A stretch of DNA of 64,000 bases, taken from positions 5,868,001 through 5,932,000 of the forward strand of contig NC_058161.1 in NCBI RefSeq assembly GCF_020080835.1, in the 5' to 3' direction. Below are positions 1-9,442 of the stretch, in pieces. Position 1 is the stretch's first letter, and each line of letters begins with the position of its first letter. A program made the position numbers and the translations under genes. This DNA comes from Cotesia glomerata. Lineage: Eukaryota > Arthropoda > Insecta > Hymenoptera > Braconidae. The notes beneath the pieces were generated by a model. The model ran no database searches and was not told the DNA's origin. It saw nothing but the letters and a program-made list of their open reading frames with translations.

Positions 1-1462
1 ACAAAGAAAAATAAAAATCGAAGTTGATAATACAACACAGGTACTAGCCTAGGGCGTTATACGAACACATAACGGTAATACAGTGCGTTAAATACTGCAT
101 AGTAGGTACAGAACAGTGTATGTACCAACAGCACACGACTTTATGCCCATTTACGGGCTTTTATTATTACATTTTTAATTTTAATTTTAATCACTTGCTC
201 TTGTGTATTTACTATTAGTCTCGGCTCTCTTCACTTTTATATCACACAACTTTCAGTATAATGTTTATTCATCAGGGTTGAATGAGGGTTTAGCCATTAG
301 TACTGATAAAAATGCACCCATTATAAAGGCGAAATTTATTTTTTTTTTCGCTAAAGCTTTTGTGTTAGGAGATTGAAGGGATAAAATAAATAGCTTTCAT
401 ACTTTTTTTAAATGAAAAAATCCACTTTCCATAATCCCACGGCAAGTATATTTGTTTTTAAATGCTTGTAAATTGCTACTTATTTAATTGAATTCAAAAT
501 TGCTATTTCAACCAATGTAATTTATTCCAGCGATTTTTATTGAATTTTCTATGAAAATAAATAATTCAATAATTCCATCACTCAACGGAAAAAATAAAAG
601 TTCTGTTGCTTTTAAACTGCGACAAACTTAATCGATTTTGTATGTAATTCAATAAACTTGTATTTAATAAAAATTAAACTTCATTTTCATCTTCGGTATA
701 TTTCATTTGGCGTGTCGGTACTCGTGACTTTAAGATGCGCGATTATCGTTAAAAAATTCACTCAAATTTTCATATTTAAGTTCATTGTTCCGTTGTCAAT
801 AAATCACTTTAAGAAAAATTACATTTTTAGTGTCACATTTTCCCGATTCTTCACTTTTTTTTTTTTGAAGAAAACTGGTTTCACGAATATTCCAACTATT
901 TCTGTATGACTAATTGATTCTTGACATGATTGACTAATTCTTCAAAAGATATTAGTCTTTCAGAGACTTAGGAACTAGCTGACGCTTCTGAATAATTGAG
1001 AAATTCCTGTTTGAAGGCATATTACTTTCCCTTTGATTTAGGTTTTGCGGTGAATTTTCACATTACATAAAATGAAGGATTCAAAATTAATAACGTCTTG
1101 CTAAAAAAATTTTCCTGTAATTTCGGTGTGCACAAGTATGTAAGAAAGCATTTTTATCCGCTTTGCATGTTTTGTACTAGCTTTTAAAAGTCCTCATAGT
1201 TTTTTTGTTCTTGTTACTTGATAATGTCCATGTACAAAGCGAAGAACGGTATTGATGTCTGTGTACGAATTTATATAATATCGTCTATTTATAACAACTA
1301 TTGCTTTTCCTTGTTCATGAAAAATATTCCGCATGTAAAAATTTCTCAGAACTCTTGACATTTCGGTCCGCTGGTCTTCATCCTGTCTTTTACGGCACTC
1401 GAGAAGAATATTCCAAAAGAAAAGTTATCTCTGTGCATTCTCATTCTTTTCTTTTAGATTTA

Positions 1463-1508
1463 ATATTATTATTATTATTGTTCTTATTTTATTTTATTAT
1501 TATTATTG
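1463..1508. repeat. ATT-type microsatellite, interrupted
   Basis: The bases are an interrupted run of ATT/TTA units broken by TTGTTC and TTTTATTTT. Such runs are common in AT-rich insect DNA. No function is implied. Confidence 0.75.
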
Positions 1509-1512
1509 ATGT

Positions 1513-1570
1513 TACAGAGAAAAAAAAATAATATGGCCCAAGTAAATATTTTTCTTCAAAATTTCAGTCT
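1513..1570 (+). repeat. Dispersed repeat fragment, related to 37679-37734
   Basis: About 55 bases starting ACAGAGAAAAAA and ending ATTTCAGTCT match 37679-37734 closely, including the core CAAGTAAATATTTTTCTTC. The ACAGA-plus-A-run start and the CAAGTAAAT core resemble the ends of element M4 at 14804. This is probably an end fragment of that kind of element. Only two copies are seen. Confidence 0.5.
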
Positions 1571-1662
1571 TGTGTCAAAACACTTCAAGTCTTTAAATTT
1601 ACTTCCCTCACAATCCGTCTTTCGTCTTAGTTTATTAAACTTTTATATGTATGTTCGCTGTA

Positions 1663-1681
1663 ATCCCGGACAGAGTCCCCA
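1663..1681 (-). other. Primer-binding-site-like sequence
   Basis: Read on the minus strand this is TGGGGACTCTGTCCGGGAT. It begins TGG, as sites complementary to a tRNA 3' end do, and resembles the tRNA-Pro-type primer site of retroelements (TGGGGGCTCGTCCGGGAT) with one substitution and one extra base. It lies 3 bases past the end of the candidate LTR at 1685-1992, where a minus-strand retroelement would have it. Which tRNA it matches is inference. Confidence 0.4.
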
Positions 1682-1684
1682 AAA

Positions 1685-1992
1685 TGTAAAATATAGATTT
1701 TTAAATTATATTAATTAAAAGAAATTACAACATGAGGCGATATTTATTAAAAGTATAATAATGAATTTATTTATGAGGGAAATAATACACAACTGCTCAC
1801 TAGCCTGGGTGGTATTAGACTAACTTAAAAACTATCCCTTAAAATTAATTGGGCCTACTCGGTCCCTTCTCACCCCCATCTCTCAACAGCATACTTGCAT
1901 ACTTCATACACTCTTGCTCGTTCTTTCACTCGCACTCAAGCTACAATATTCTTAACCATCTTACCGAGTCAATATTTTGACATCTGGTGACA
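1685..1992 (-). mobile_element. Candidate LTR (about 308 bp) of a retroelement
   Basis: On the minus strand the segment starts TGTCACCAGATG and ends TATTTTACA, giving the TG...CA ends of LTRs. A primer-binding-like site follows 3 bases later. AATAAA-like signals lie in its 3' half (TAATAAATATCGCC), as expected for the LTR polyadenylation region. No gag or pol frame follows at lower coordinates and no second LTR is seen, so if real this is one LTR plus a stub of leader. It could instead be a chance TG...CA segment; the adjacent TGG site is the main support. Confidence 0.4.
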
Positions 1993-2097
1993 GCATGTCA
2001 GAAATACTAGTTACTCATCTAATCCTTAAATTTACAACCACTTATCTTTACAACTTAAAACTACTTAAAAACGAATATTTTTATTGAAGTAGAAGAA

Positions 2098-3145
2098 TAC
2101 ACGGAGAGAAATTTATAGGAATCTTTCCAAAAATTATGGGAATGATTTCTATAATAAAATGATCATTATAGGTATCAACCCTATGCTCATTATAGGAACC
2201 ATACCCATAATTTATTGGAAACATTCCTATACAATAATGGAATAGCTTCAATACATTATGGAAATGGTTCCTATAATATTATAGGAATGGTCCCGATATT
2301 ATAAAAGGAATGGTTGCTATAATATTGTAAGAATGGTTCCTATAATATTATGGGAATGACGCACATAATAATAGAAAAATCTTTATGTTCATAATAATGA
2401 AGTAATCACTTCAAAAATATAAAGTGATTATTATATGTTTTTTTGCTAATAAATTTTTTTTTATAAATAAAAATTGATTTTTTACTAGAGTGAAAAAATT
2501 TATTTTTCATAATTTTTATTCACGTGTGTACTTAATCTTAAATGGTTTATTCCAACTCAGTTATAATTGTGTTAGATAATATTGAAAAATATTGTAGCAA
2601 TTCCAAAACTTCTCTAATAAAAGGAATATTTTCTTACTATACAATTAGAGGAGCAAAGTAGATATGGAAATTCATTGTTTATTTTTACAATTTCATTTTA
2701 TTTTTAAAACAAATTATTTATTTACAATACATACGTTGAGTATTTATTAAATCTACCTTTTGGGTACGTAACTTTTATTATTTATATGAACAATACTACT
2801 TATTTTGCATATTTCAAATAATGTTATTGGGAAGCAAGTAAAATTATCGAAATTACTAATAATTTCAAATGCTTCAAAGTGGTCATCCAAGTCACACATA
2901 ACTTGAGTTGTAATGATAAATATCTCAATATTATTAGGCATCATTACTATAATATTACGGGAATGGTTCCTATAATATTACAGGAATGGTTCCTATAATT
3001 ATAGGAACCATTCCCATAATTATAGTAACATTTACCAAAAATTATGGGTACAATTCTCATAATTTAAGTAATCGCTCCTAAAACGGTATAGGAAAACATT
3101 TCATTAAAATTATAGGAATGATTTCCATATATTTCTGTCCGTGTA
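2098..3145 (+). mobile_element. M1 inverted-repeat element, copy 1
   Basis: The element starts TACACGGAGAGAAATTTATAG and ends TTTCTGTCCGTGTA, so its ends are inverted repeats. Both subterminal zones (about 2120-2360 and 2940-3110) are arrays of a roughly 23-base self-complementary unit built on GGAATGGTTCCTATAATATT. The middle (2360-2935) is AT-rich and shared with the other copies. A minus-strand frame of 63 codons begins at the inner edge of the right array. Other copies are at 8140, 18868 and 56580. At about 1 kb with no transposase it is a non-autonomous DNA element; its superfamily cannot be assigned here. Confidence 0.85.
2753..2944 (-). CDS. M1-encoded micro-ORF, copy 1
   Basis: A 63-residue frame shared with the other M1 copies, with the conserved block DDHFEAFEIISNF and a tail NNKSYVPKR. 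Here the tryptophan codon TGG found after KR in copies 3 and 4 is TAG, so the frame ends two residues early. It begins at the inner edge of the right-hand repeat array. The composition (aromatic, acidic, no low complexity) is protein-like. The tail resembles the C-terminal region of some uncharacterised insect transposon proteins, which often end in a GKxYxxLRxxI-type motif; that likeness is from memory and is inference. Expression is unknown. Confidence 0.4.
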   Translation of the reverse strand: MMPNNIEIFIITTQVMCDLDDHFEAFEIISNFDNFTCFPITLFEICKISSIVHINNKSYVPKR

Positions 3146-3165
3146 GAAAATATTTACAACAATAG

Positions 3166-3395
3166 TTATGTTCGATACATATGCGCAAAGGTAGGGATTT
3201 TAACGGCTTGAAGTGACGTCACAAGTTTGAGGCTATGGGCATATTACTATCAAGACCGAGTTATTTTACCAGCGTAGCGAGTCCGGATATAGTACGAGGT
3301 CTTGATGATAATGTATGTATCCATAGCTTCAAACGTGTGACTTCACTTCAAGTTTGTCAGGGTCCCTACCTTTGACCATAAAGTATCGAACATAA
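3166..3395. repeat. 230-bp foldback (long inverted repeat)
   Basis: Left arm 3166-3255 (TTATGTTCGATAC ... ATCAAGACC) is the imperfect reverse complement of right arm 3299-3395. Shared blocks include AAAGGTAGGGA, CTTGAAGTGA, GTCACA and GCTATGG. The spacer of about 43 bases contains CCAGCGTAGCGAGTCCGG. No ORF is present. It starts 20 bp after M1 copy 1. It is probably a foldback-type MITE; only one copy is in the window. Confidence 0.75.
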
Positions 3396-3690
3396 TTTTT
3401 TGTCATATCAATTGCAGAAGTTTGATTTGAGAGAACAGTTAAGAATGTTCAATTACTATTTATTTTATTTAAAGGCACAATTATTATGTCACACGGGATT
3501 AAATATCGATTGGTTAAGTGCACGTATATGTTGAAGTTGTTTACAAGATTCAACTGTCGCTAAGATTCTTTTTGCGACTTTACTCCACCCAGCGGACGTT
3601 TGTCAAATTAAAAGATAATTCGACTCACCTATAGTGTATTTTAGTGTAGTCGTGCAGAAATGTAGAGACAGATAGAGAGAGAGAAGTTAC
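3396..3690. other. Non-coding spacer
   Basis: No gene seen. The stretch ends in a short GA-rich run (GATAGAGAGAGAGAAG) just before the first double-hairpin element. Confidence 0.5.
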
Positions 3691-3912
3691 TTTTCTGCCC
3701 TCCGGCCGGAAAGTGGCAACTTTCTGGCCGCTGCGCTAAACAAAGTTGCCACATTCCGGCTACGTCGAGCAGAAAAATAGTATACACACCTTGGCCAGTA
3801 AATAAGAAAGCCTCAGATCACATGTTTGTCAACCTCGGCTTCGCCTCGGCCAACAATTATATGTGATCTGAGACTTTTCTTATTTTTCTGGCCTAGGTAT
3901 GTAATATACTAT
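3691..3912 (+). mobile_element. Double-hairpin element, copy A
   Basis: Two adjoining hairpins. The first (3691-3775) pairs CCGGAAAGTGGCAACTTT with AAAGTTGCCACATTCCGG. The second (about 3778-3910) pairs AGTATACAC...CCTCAGATCACATG with ATGTGATCTGAG...GTAATATACT, with CCTCGGCTTCGCCTCGG at its apex. It is clearly GC-richer than its surroundings. Copies B (4092) and C (46694) share the structure. No ORF. It is a small non-autonomous foldback element; its mobilising enzyme is unknown. Confidence 0.8.
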
Positions 3913-4091
3913 TTCGATACTAGTGCGAGGTAAATTAACTAAACTATAGATTGTCAGAAATAGTATTCTTTGCGCCCTCTGTGTTGCTCGAAAATCCAAC
4001 TTTTACGGTTGATATGACAAAAAAATATTTTTTCTGCTCCTACATATTTATATCTCTTAATTAAAGAAAAAATTTCACTTGAATAAATAAA

Positions 4092-4312
4092 TTTTTTTGC
4101 CCTCCGGGCGGAAAGTGGCAACTTTCGTCCCGCTGCGCTAAACAAAGTTGCCGCTTTCCGCCTTCGTCGAGCAAAAAAATAGTATACACTCCACGGGAAG
4201 TAAATAAGAAAGCCTCAGATCACATGTTTGTCAACCTCGGCTTCGCCTCGGCCGACAATTACATGTGATCCGAGACATTTCTTACTTTACTTCCCTAGGT
4301 GTGTAATATACT
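4092..4312 (+). mobile_element. Double-hairpin element, copy B
   Basis: Same two-hairpin layout as copy A, beginning TTTTTTTGCCCTCCGG and ending GTGTAATATACTA. It lies 180 bp downstream of copy A in the same orientation. It is closer to copy C (46694) than to copy A: both have CCCTCCGGGCGGAAAGTG and CACTCCACGGGAAG where A differs. The two neighbouring copies are therefore more likely separate insertions than a tandem duplication. A minus-strand frame across its first hairpin is a by-product of the hairpin sequence. Confidence 0.8.
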
Positions 4313-5660
4313 AATAACTCTTGGATGAAAATTAAAAAAATCTCTATTCGAGAATTTAATTTTGTTTTCAAAAATATTTTTCTTGAATGAAGTTAATTTT
4401 TTTTCTGGATATTATTATTATTATCATTAATTTTTTTTATCTAAGGTTTTGCTTAATTCTCGAGTTCAAGTAAAAAAAAAAATTGTTCAGCTGAAATTTA
4501 TCTAGAATCGAGATGAAAATCTTCAATGCTGTCGTGATCGTTAGGATGCAAGTGTACTAACGAAAAAAAAAAAAAAAAATTAAAAAAATAACAAATAAGA
4601 CAACATTTTTTTTTCGTAGTTTACAGCTAAAGTTCTTAATGATAATAAATTTTATTGTGCTGTTAACATTTTAAACTTGAGAAATATTTCACAAGCGTAC
4701 TTTTATTATCCTCATTAAAGTTCGAGGTAAATTTATTTATTCCAATTTTATTTCCGACAACTTTTTCAGAATTAGAAAGTATAAATATATTTTTTATCAA
4801 ATACTAATTATATAAATTTTTTTGATTTAATTCCCGTATTTTTATTTTCATCATTTTTTGTGTATAAAACAAATTTTTATTCATGCCATAGAAATTTTCC
4901 TTCCATTATATATTTTCATTATCACTTCTACTAATTAAATGTAATAACAAAATTAATTAATTTTCTTTCTAATCTTATTAGATAACTTTTTTTTTATAAA
5001 ATCATCTTGATCACAATCAAATTTTTAATTGAAAAATTACAAAAATTACTTTACATAAAGAAAATTTTTTTTATCTCAGTCTTTTTTTTCTTGTGATTAC
5101 TAGGGCGAGATATTCTAAAGAGAGCATAAGTAACGAAGGGTTAACGTAATAAAAAAAAAATAATTTTAATTAATTCAATCCCAACCCCAACCCCCTCAAA
5201 TTCCACGAATCTTGTCATCGCAAAAAAGTGACATTGTTTTTGAGGGCAAAAAAGCTCAAATGTATACCACATTGAAAATTCAATAAATTAAACCCAACAG
5301 TTTACTCTCGAAGTGAGTTTGGTGAATGTGCAGGCGTAGTACTGTAGATATGTAGTCCATTCGACTGTACTACTTGTTCTCGACGCTTCTGTGTCTGACT
5401 TAAAATATGGGCGTCAGCCACTCCTCTTACAACTGGGAAACTATTGTCCACCCGCACTGGATCCGCACCACTTCTTTACTCTGCGCACAGACTCTTTTAA
5501 CCATATACATTTAGTACCATTTACATTAACTACGCAGTCAAAAGTTATTTGCAAAAATAATTATGTTAAAAAACGGTTAAGAGTCGTTTTATTACAATTT
5601 TAAAATTATTAAAATTTTAGAATTAAAATATATAATTTGAACAGTTATAGAGTCATGTGG
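4313..5660. other. AT-rich non-coding stretch
   Basis: No gene. Contains a 17-18 base A run near 4564, T-rich tracts around 4380-5090, and a short C-rich patch near 5180. The short open frames are not protein-like. Confidence 0.55.
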
Positions 5661-5755
5661 GGTAAATGTGCGCAGCGGGTAAGAGTGCGCAATTCAATGT
5701 ATTTGGGACTCAAATGAATGGGTTTGTGCTCTCTTACCCACTGCGAACACTTGCC
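5661..5755. repeat. 95-bp near-palindromic hairpin
   Basis: Left arm 5661-5691 and right arm 5725-5755 pair over 31 positions with about 7 mismatches; shared blocks include CGCAG and GGGTAAGAG. Pairing continues into the loop (ATTCA, ATTTG against CAAAT, GAAT) and closes around GGACT. The size and shape match both a small foldback element and a microRNA precursor. No known microRNA seed was recognised. Confidence 0.7.
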
Positions 5756-6129
5756 TAAAAAATATCTAAACTGAAGTATCAAGAGTATCAAAAAAATATT
5801 TGCTCATCTGATATTGAAAAGATTAAAATGTCTTGATCAGAATCAGACGTTTTTTTATGCTTTACTAAAAAATTGTCTTTTACTAATAATCAATATAACA
5901 CTCCAGATCCTCGACATCAAGTCCACCAGAACTGTAAAAGACCTTTTCTACTACATGCAAAGTGTGATAGCCAAAAGAGCCAAATTCTTCGAATCAAAAT
6001 GAAATATCATCAACTCTTAAACTTGCCAAATACTTGTATTTAAATTTTTAAATTTAAAAAATTTCAAATTTTCTACTCTTTTTTAGTCTCAAATTTTTAA
6101 CGCTAAATACTAACTTCATCTTAATGTAG

Positions 6130-6163
<34 letters not shown>

Positions 6164-7204
6164 TACTTTCTCTGTTTCACCTATTAATTGTAAAAAAACA
6201 AAGCACCAAAGCCTTCTCCTACGTTGCAGTAGGGAAGCTTGTATCCCTTCGATGTGCAATAAAGAATAATTGTATTAATAATCAATATATATGCTTGTCA
6301 TATTTAGACATAAGTACGAAATTTGCTTATTAGAGAAACTTGAAATATTTTTAATGGAAGACTTTTCTCCTTCGATGATTAATAAGTTTTCTGAAGTACA
6401 TTTTGTACCTTGAGATTCTTGAAAATCTTGAGAAGAGTTTTCTTATAAAATGGGAAGAGTAATCAGTTTTCCGATAGAAGCTTTTACAGTTATCTTCTTA
6501 GTATCTGTCAGCTAATTACAATACTTATTTTCTTACTACTGTTTTTAAAATTTTTAAATGAAAAACAAAAAAAAAGGAACATTTTTTGTAATTGAGATCT
6601 AATAATCCAGTAATTAAAAATGATCTTAATGAAAAAATTAAGTAGAAGTCTATACGATTTTTTAAATTATGTTTATTAAAATCCTTTATGTTTATGCTAA
6701 AAAATCCTTTGATCAGAAATTTTTTAACTGACATCATCATAAATTGCTTAAAATAGTTTGTTACACTAATTTATTTCTAAAATAATATCAAATAGTAGTT
6801 TTAAACCTGCTAACTTCAGTATTATCACAAGTTACATAATTTTTACTGAAAATAATTAAGAAAAAGAGACGAAAAAATTTTGTTGATAAAGAACTTTCTA
6901 ATATTTGAGATTATGAGTCATATAAAAATGAAAAACATTTTCAAATCTTATTAAAATCCCGTAAAATCTTAATTAAAAAGATATCTAAAAGTTTTGTGGT
7001 TGAAAAAAGTTTATCTCTGTAAAATAGAGGAAGGGTTGGTCGGATAAAAGTTTTATAAAATGATGCATATAATATTCCAATACTTTTGTAAACATCCTGA
7101 ATGTTGAATAAAAGTTATTCCACGGCTCCTTCTATTCATATACGTTTGTGTATATGTATAGCAAACTCGTATAAAGTTAGCAGAGTCGTAATAAAAAAGA
7201 ATCA
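5756..7204. other. AT-rich non-coding stretch with poly-A tract
   Basis: No gene. A 31-base A run lies at 6130-6160. About 100 bases later GTGCAATAAAGAATAATTG contains an AATAAA signal, but no ORF precedes it. The rest is decayed AT-rich DNA. Confidence 0.5.
6130..6160 (+). repeat. Poly-A tract, 31 bases
   Basis: An uninterrupted A run. It could be a slippage tract or the tail of an old retroposed copy. No target duplication or gene-like body was recognised upstream. Confidence 0.85.
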
Positions 7205-7620
7205 AGTTGACTTGGGGTGATATTGGCGGGCATCATACCCCATTCCGAAGTAACTTCCTGTGTCAGATAACGAGGTTATATCCCTGAGGCCTGATGACGC
7301 TGTATATCACATCAAGTCAGTTCTCACCCCCAGCCTGGCACCCTCTCGAGCCGGGCTGGTGGTTCGGGTCACCGGTGCAGACGTCGTAACGCTCGATGAA
7401 CACCACCGGCACTGTGCTACTCCTTTCCTTCTATTCTGCAGAGTAAGACCACCAGAACCAGAACAGCGGAGGATGCTCGTATATAACCGAGACCTCTCGC
7501 TCACTTACTCTCACACGAGCTTCTATCCGACTCATAAACTCATCCAGATCGTCAAATGTATACCTACTATCATCATCACTATCTTCCTCCGCTTTTTCTT
7601 TCTTTTTATACACTCACATT
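7205..7620. other. GC-richer segment with candidate exons on both strands
   Basis: This segment is much richer in G and C than its surroundings. Plus strand: a possible exon at 7267-7442 lies between an acceptor-like CTTCCTGTGTCAG and a donor-like AGA|GTAAGA, open in one frame with GC-rich third positions. Minus strand: an acidic frame (includes KAEEDSDDDSRYTFDDLDEF) runs into a perfect donor GTAAGT at 7508, followed by a 73-base intron-like stretch with a pyrimidine-rich end and CAG at 7436, and the frame continues open in phase to a stop at 7307. No ATG with good context opens the minus frame, and a stop sits just upstream of it. TATATAA at 7480 could be a promoter. No protein family recognised. 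Confidence 0.3.
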
Positions 7621-7878
7621 CACACCGACGGATATGTTATATGTTAGAGGTATTTACATATTTCCCACACGGTGCTTTTATGGCCCACCATATGGCTCTT
7701 CTATTTTCCCACATAAATTCTATTTACTCAGTCGTGCAGCTTAATCTGTCAAAGAGAAACTCGGTTCTCAATATTTTAAGTTTATTAAGTATTTATCTTA
7801 GTTTAATGATTTATATAGAGAAAAAAAAGTGTAATAAGTCTGAATGCTCAGATTAATTTATTATTCACACTACCGACT

Positions 7879-8065
7879 CTTTTTTACACAAATTTAGTTT
7901 TAATTCAACACAATTTGTATTTATTGATGTACCAACTCAGATCGATGTTAAGAGTAACAAATCTATGTTAAAATTCTCCAAAGGCGGTCCATCGAATTCT
8001 ACACACTAAAATGTTATATGTAATCCATAAAAATGGTACTTTTAACATTTTGTTTATTTTTACTC
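7879..8065 (+). repeat. Family F dispersed repeat, copy a
   Basis: Matches 30386-30595 and the reverse complement of 57998-58215. Shared blocks are TTTTTACACAAATTTAG, a TTCAACACA run, GTCGAATT-like and TACACACTAAAATGTTA. No ORF. It lies just before M1 copy 2. A block at about 9530-9565 resembles the region just past copy b (30590-30625), which suggests M1 copy 2 inserted within or beside a longer F copy; that is tentative. Confidence 0.6.
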
Positions 8066-8462
8066 TGATCAGCTGCTTTGTAGATAACAAAATTAACCTT
8101 TATCAACAAAATTATTGTAAAAAATACGAATATTGAATGTACACGGAGAGAAAAATATGGAAATCATTCTTATAATTTTAATGAAAGGTCTTCCTATAGC
8201 ATTTTATAAGCGATTATTTGAATTATGGGAATTGTACCCATAATTTTTGCGAAATGTTACTATAATTATAGGAATAGTTCCTATAATTATAGGAACGATA
8301 CCTATAATTATAACTGTAATATCGGCATGATTCCCATAATATATAGGAATGGTTCCCATAATATACAGGAATAGTTTTTATAATATTAAAGGAACCATTC
8401 ATATAATATTATAGAAACCATTCCTATAATATTATGGGAACCATTGCCATAATATTATAGTG

Positions 8463-8658
8463 ATGATGCCTAATAATATTGAGATATTTATCATTACAAC
8501 TCAAGTTATTTGTGACTTCGATGACCACTTTGAAGCATTTGAAATTATTAGTAATTTCGATAATTTTACTTGCTTCCCAATAACATCATTGAAATATGTA
8601 AAATAAGTAATATTGTTCATTAAGCAATAAAAGTTATATACCCAAACGGTGGATTTAA
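8463..8658 (+). pseudogene. Broken M1 micro-ORF, copy 2
   Basis: The same coding block as in the other M1 copies begins at 8463. A one-base loss near 8590 (CATCATTGAAAT where copy 4 has CATCATTTGAAAT) brings in a stop a few codons later, and a second base is lost near 8619. The nucleotide match continues to the usual end at 8658. It shows what neutral decay of this frame looks like beside the three intact copies. Confidence 0.65.
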
Positions 8659-9253
8659 TAAATATTTAACGTATGTATTGTAAATAAATAATTTGTTCTA
8701 AAAATAAACAATAAATTTCCATATCTACTTTGCTCTTTTAATTGTATAGTGAGAAAATATCCCTTTTATTAGATATTTAGAATTGCTACAATATTTTTCA
8801 ATATAATCTAACGCAATAATAACTGAGTTGGAATAAACAATTTAAGATTAAGTACACACGTGAATAAAAATGATGAAAAATAAATTTTTTCACTCTAGTA
8901 AAAAATCAATTTTTATTTACAAAAAAAACTTTATTAGCAAAAAAACATATAATTATCACTTTATATTTTTGAAGTGATTACCTCATTATTATGAACATAA
9001 AGATTTTTCTATTATTATGTGCGTCATTCCCATAACATTATAGAAACTATTCCTTTAATAGTATAGGAACTATTCCTATAATATTATAGGAACCATTCCT
9101 TTAATAATATAGGGACCATTCCTATAATTTTATAGGAACGATTCCCATAACATATTGAAGCTATTCCATTATTATATAGGAACATTTCCAATAAACTATG
9201 GGTATGGTTCCCATAATGAGCATAGGATTGATACCTATAATGATCATTTTATT

Positions 9254-9379
9254 AAATCCCGAAAAAAATAGACCGGAAAAAATAGACCTGGAAAAAAATT
9301 TAAAGTCATGAAAAATTCATATTATTTCATAAAATTTTTTTCAGGTCTATTTTTTCCGGTCTATTTTTTCCGATTACCC
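9254..9379. mobile_element. Nested foldback insertion inside M1 copy 2
   Basis: A 126-base insertion absent from the matching place in M1 copies 1 and 3. It is flanked by an 8-base duplication ATTTTATT (9246-9253 and 9380-9387). Its arms are inverted repeats built on GGAAAAAATAGACC units, each arm holding the AATAGACC motif twice, around an AT-rich centre with TTCATATTATTTCAT. An 8-base duplication fits hAT-like or similar transposases. It must be younger than this M1 copy. Confidence 0.8.
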
Positions 9380-9442
9380 ATTTTATTATAGGAACCATTC
9401 CCATAATTTTTGGAAAGGTTCCTATAAATTTCTCTCCGTGTA

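Larger units (their letters stand above)
1..1660. other. AT-rich non-coding stretch
   Basis: No gene is visible. Short open frames here are T- or A-rich and mostly lack an ATG. The stretch holds homopolymer runs and a trinucleotide run near 1463. The segment at 1513-1570 has a related copy at 37679. Confidence 0.6.
8140..9442 (-). mobile_element. M1 inverted-repeat element, copy 2
   Basis: Opposite orientation to copies 1 and 3. It starts TACACGGAGAGAAAAATATG and ends AATTTCTCTCCGTGTA. Subterminal arrays of GGAATGGTTCC / GGAACCATTCC units flank the central region, as in copy 1. It carries an extra 126-base foldback near its right end (9254-9379). Its central reading frame is broken. Confidence 0.85.

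Noticed and set aside
3954..4145. 63-codon minus-strand frame
   Set aside because: Much of it runs through the first hairpin of the double-hairpin element copy B.
7205..7330. Resemblance to a LIM-domain exon (a YHIK-type motif and an IPHSE-like piece in another frame)
   Set aside because: The pieces lie in different frames, the zinc-binding cysteines are absent and an unexplained insert separates them. The match is too weak to call a gene or pseudogene.
7479..7520. TATATAA promoter about 30 bases before TCACTTAC
   Set aside because: TATA-like words are frequent in AT-rich DNA, and no gene start follows. It is mentioned only within the GC-rich segment.
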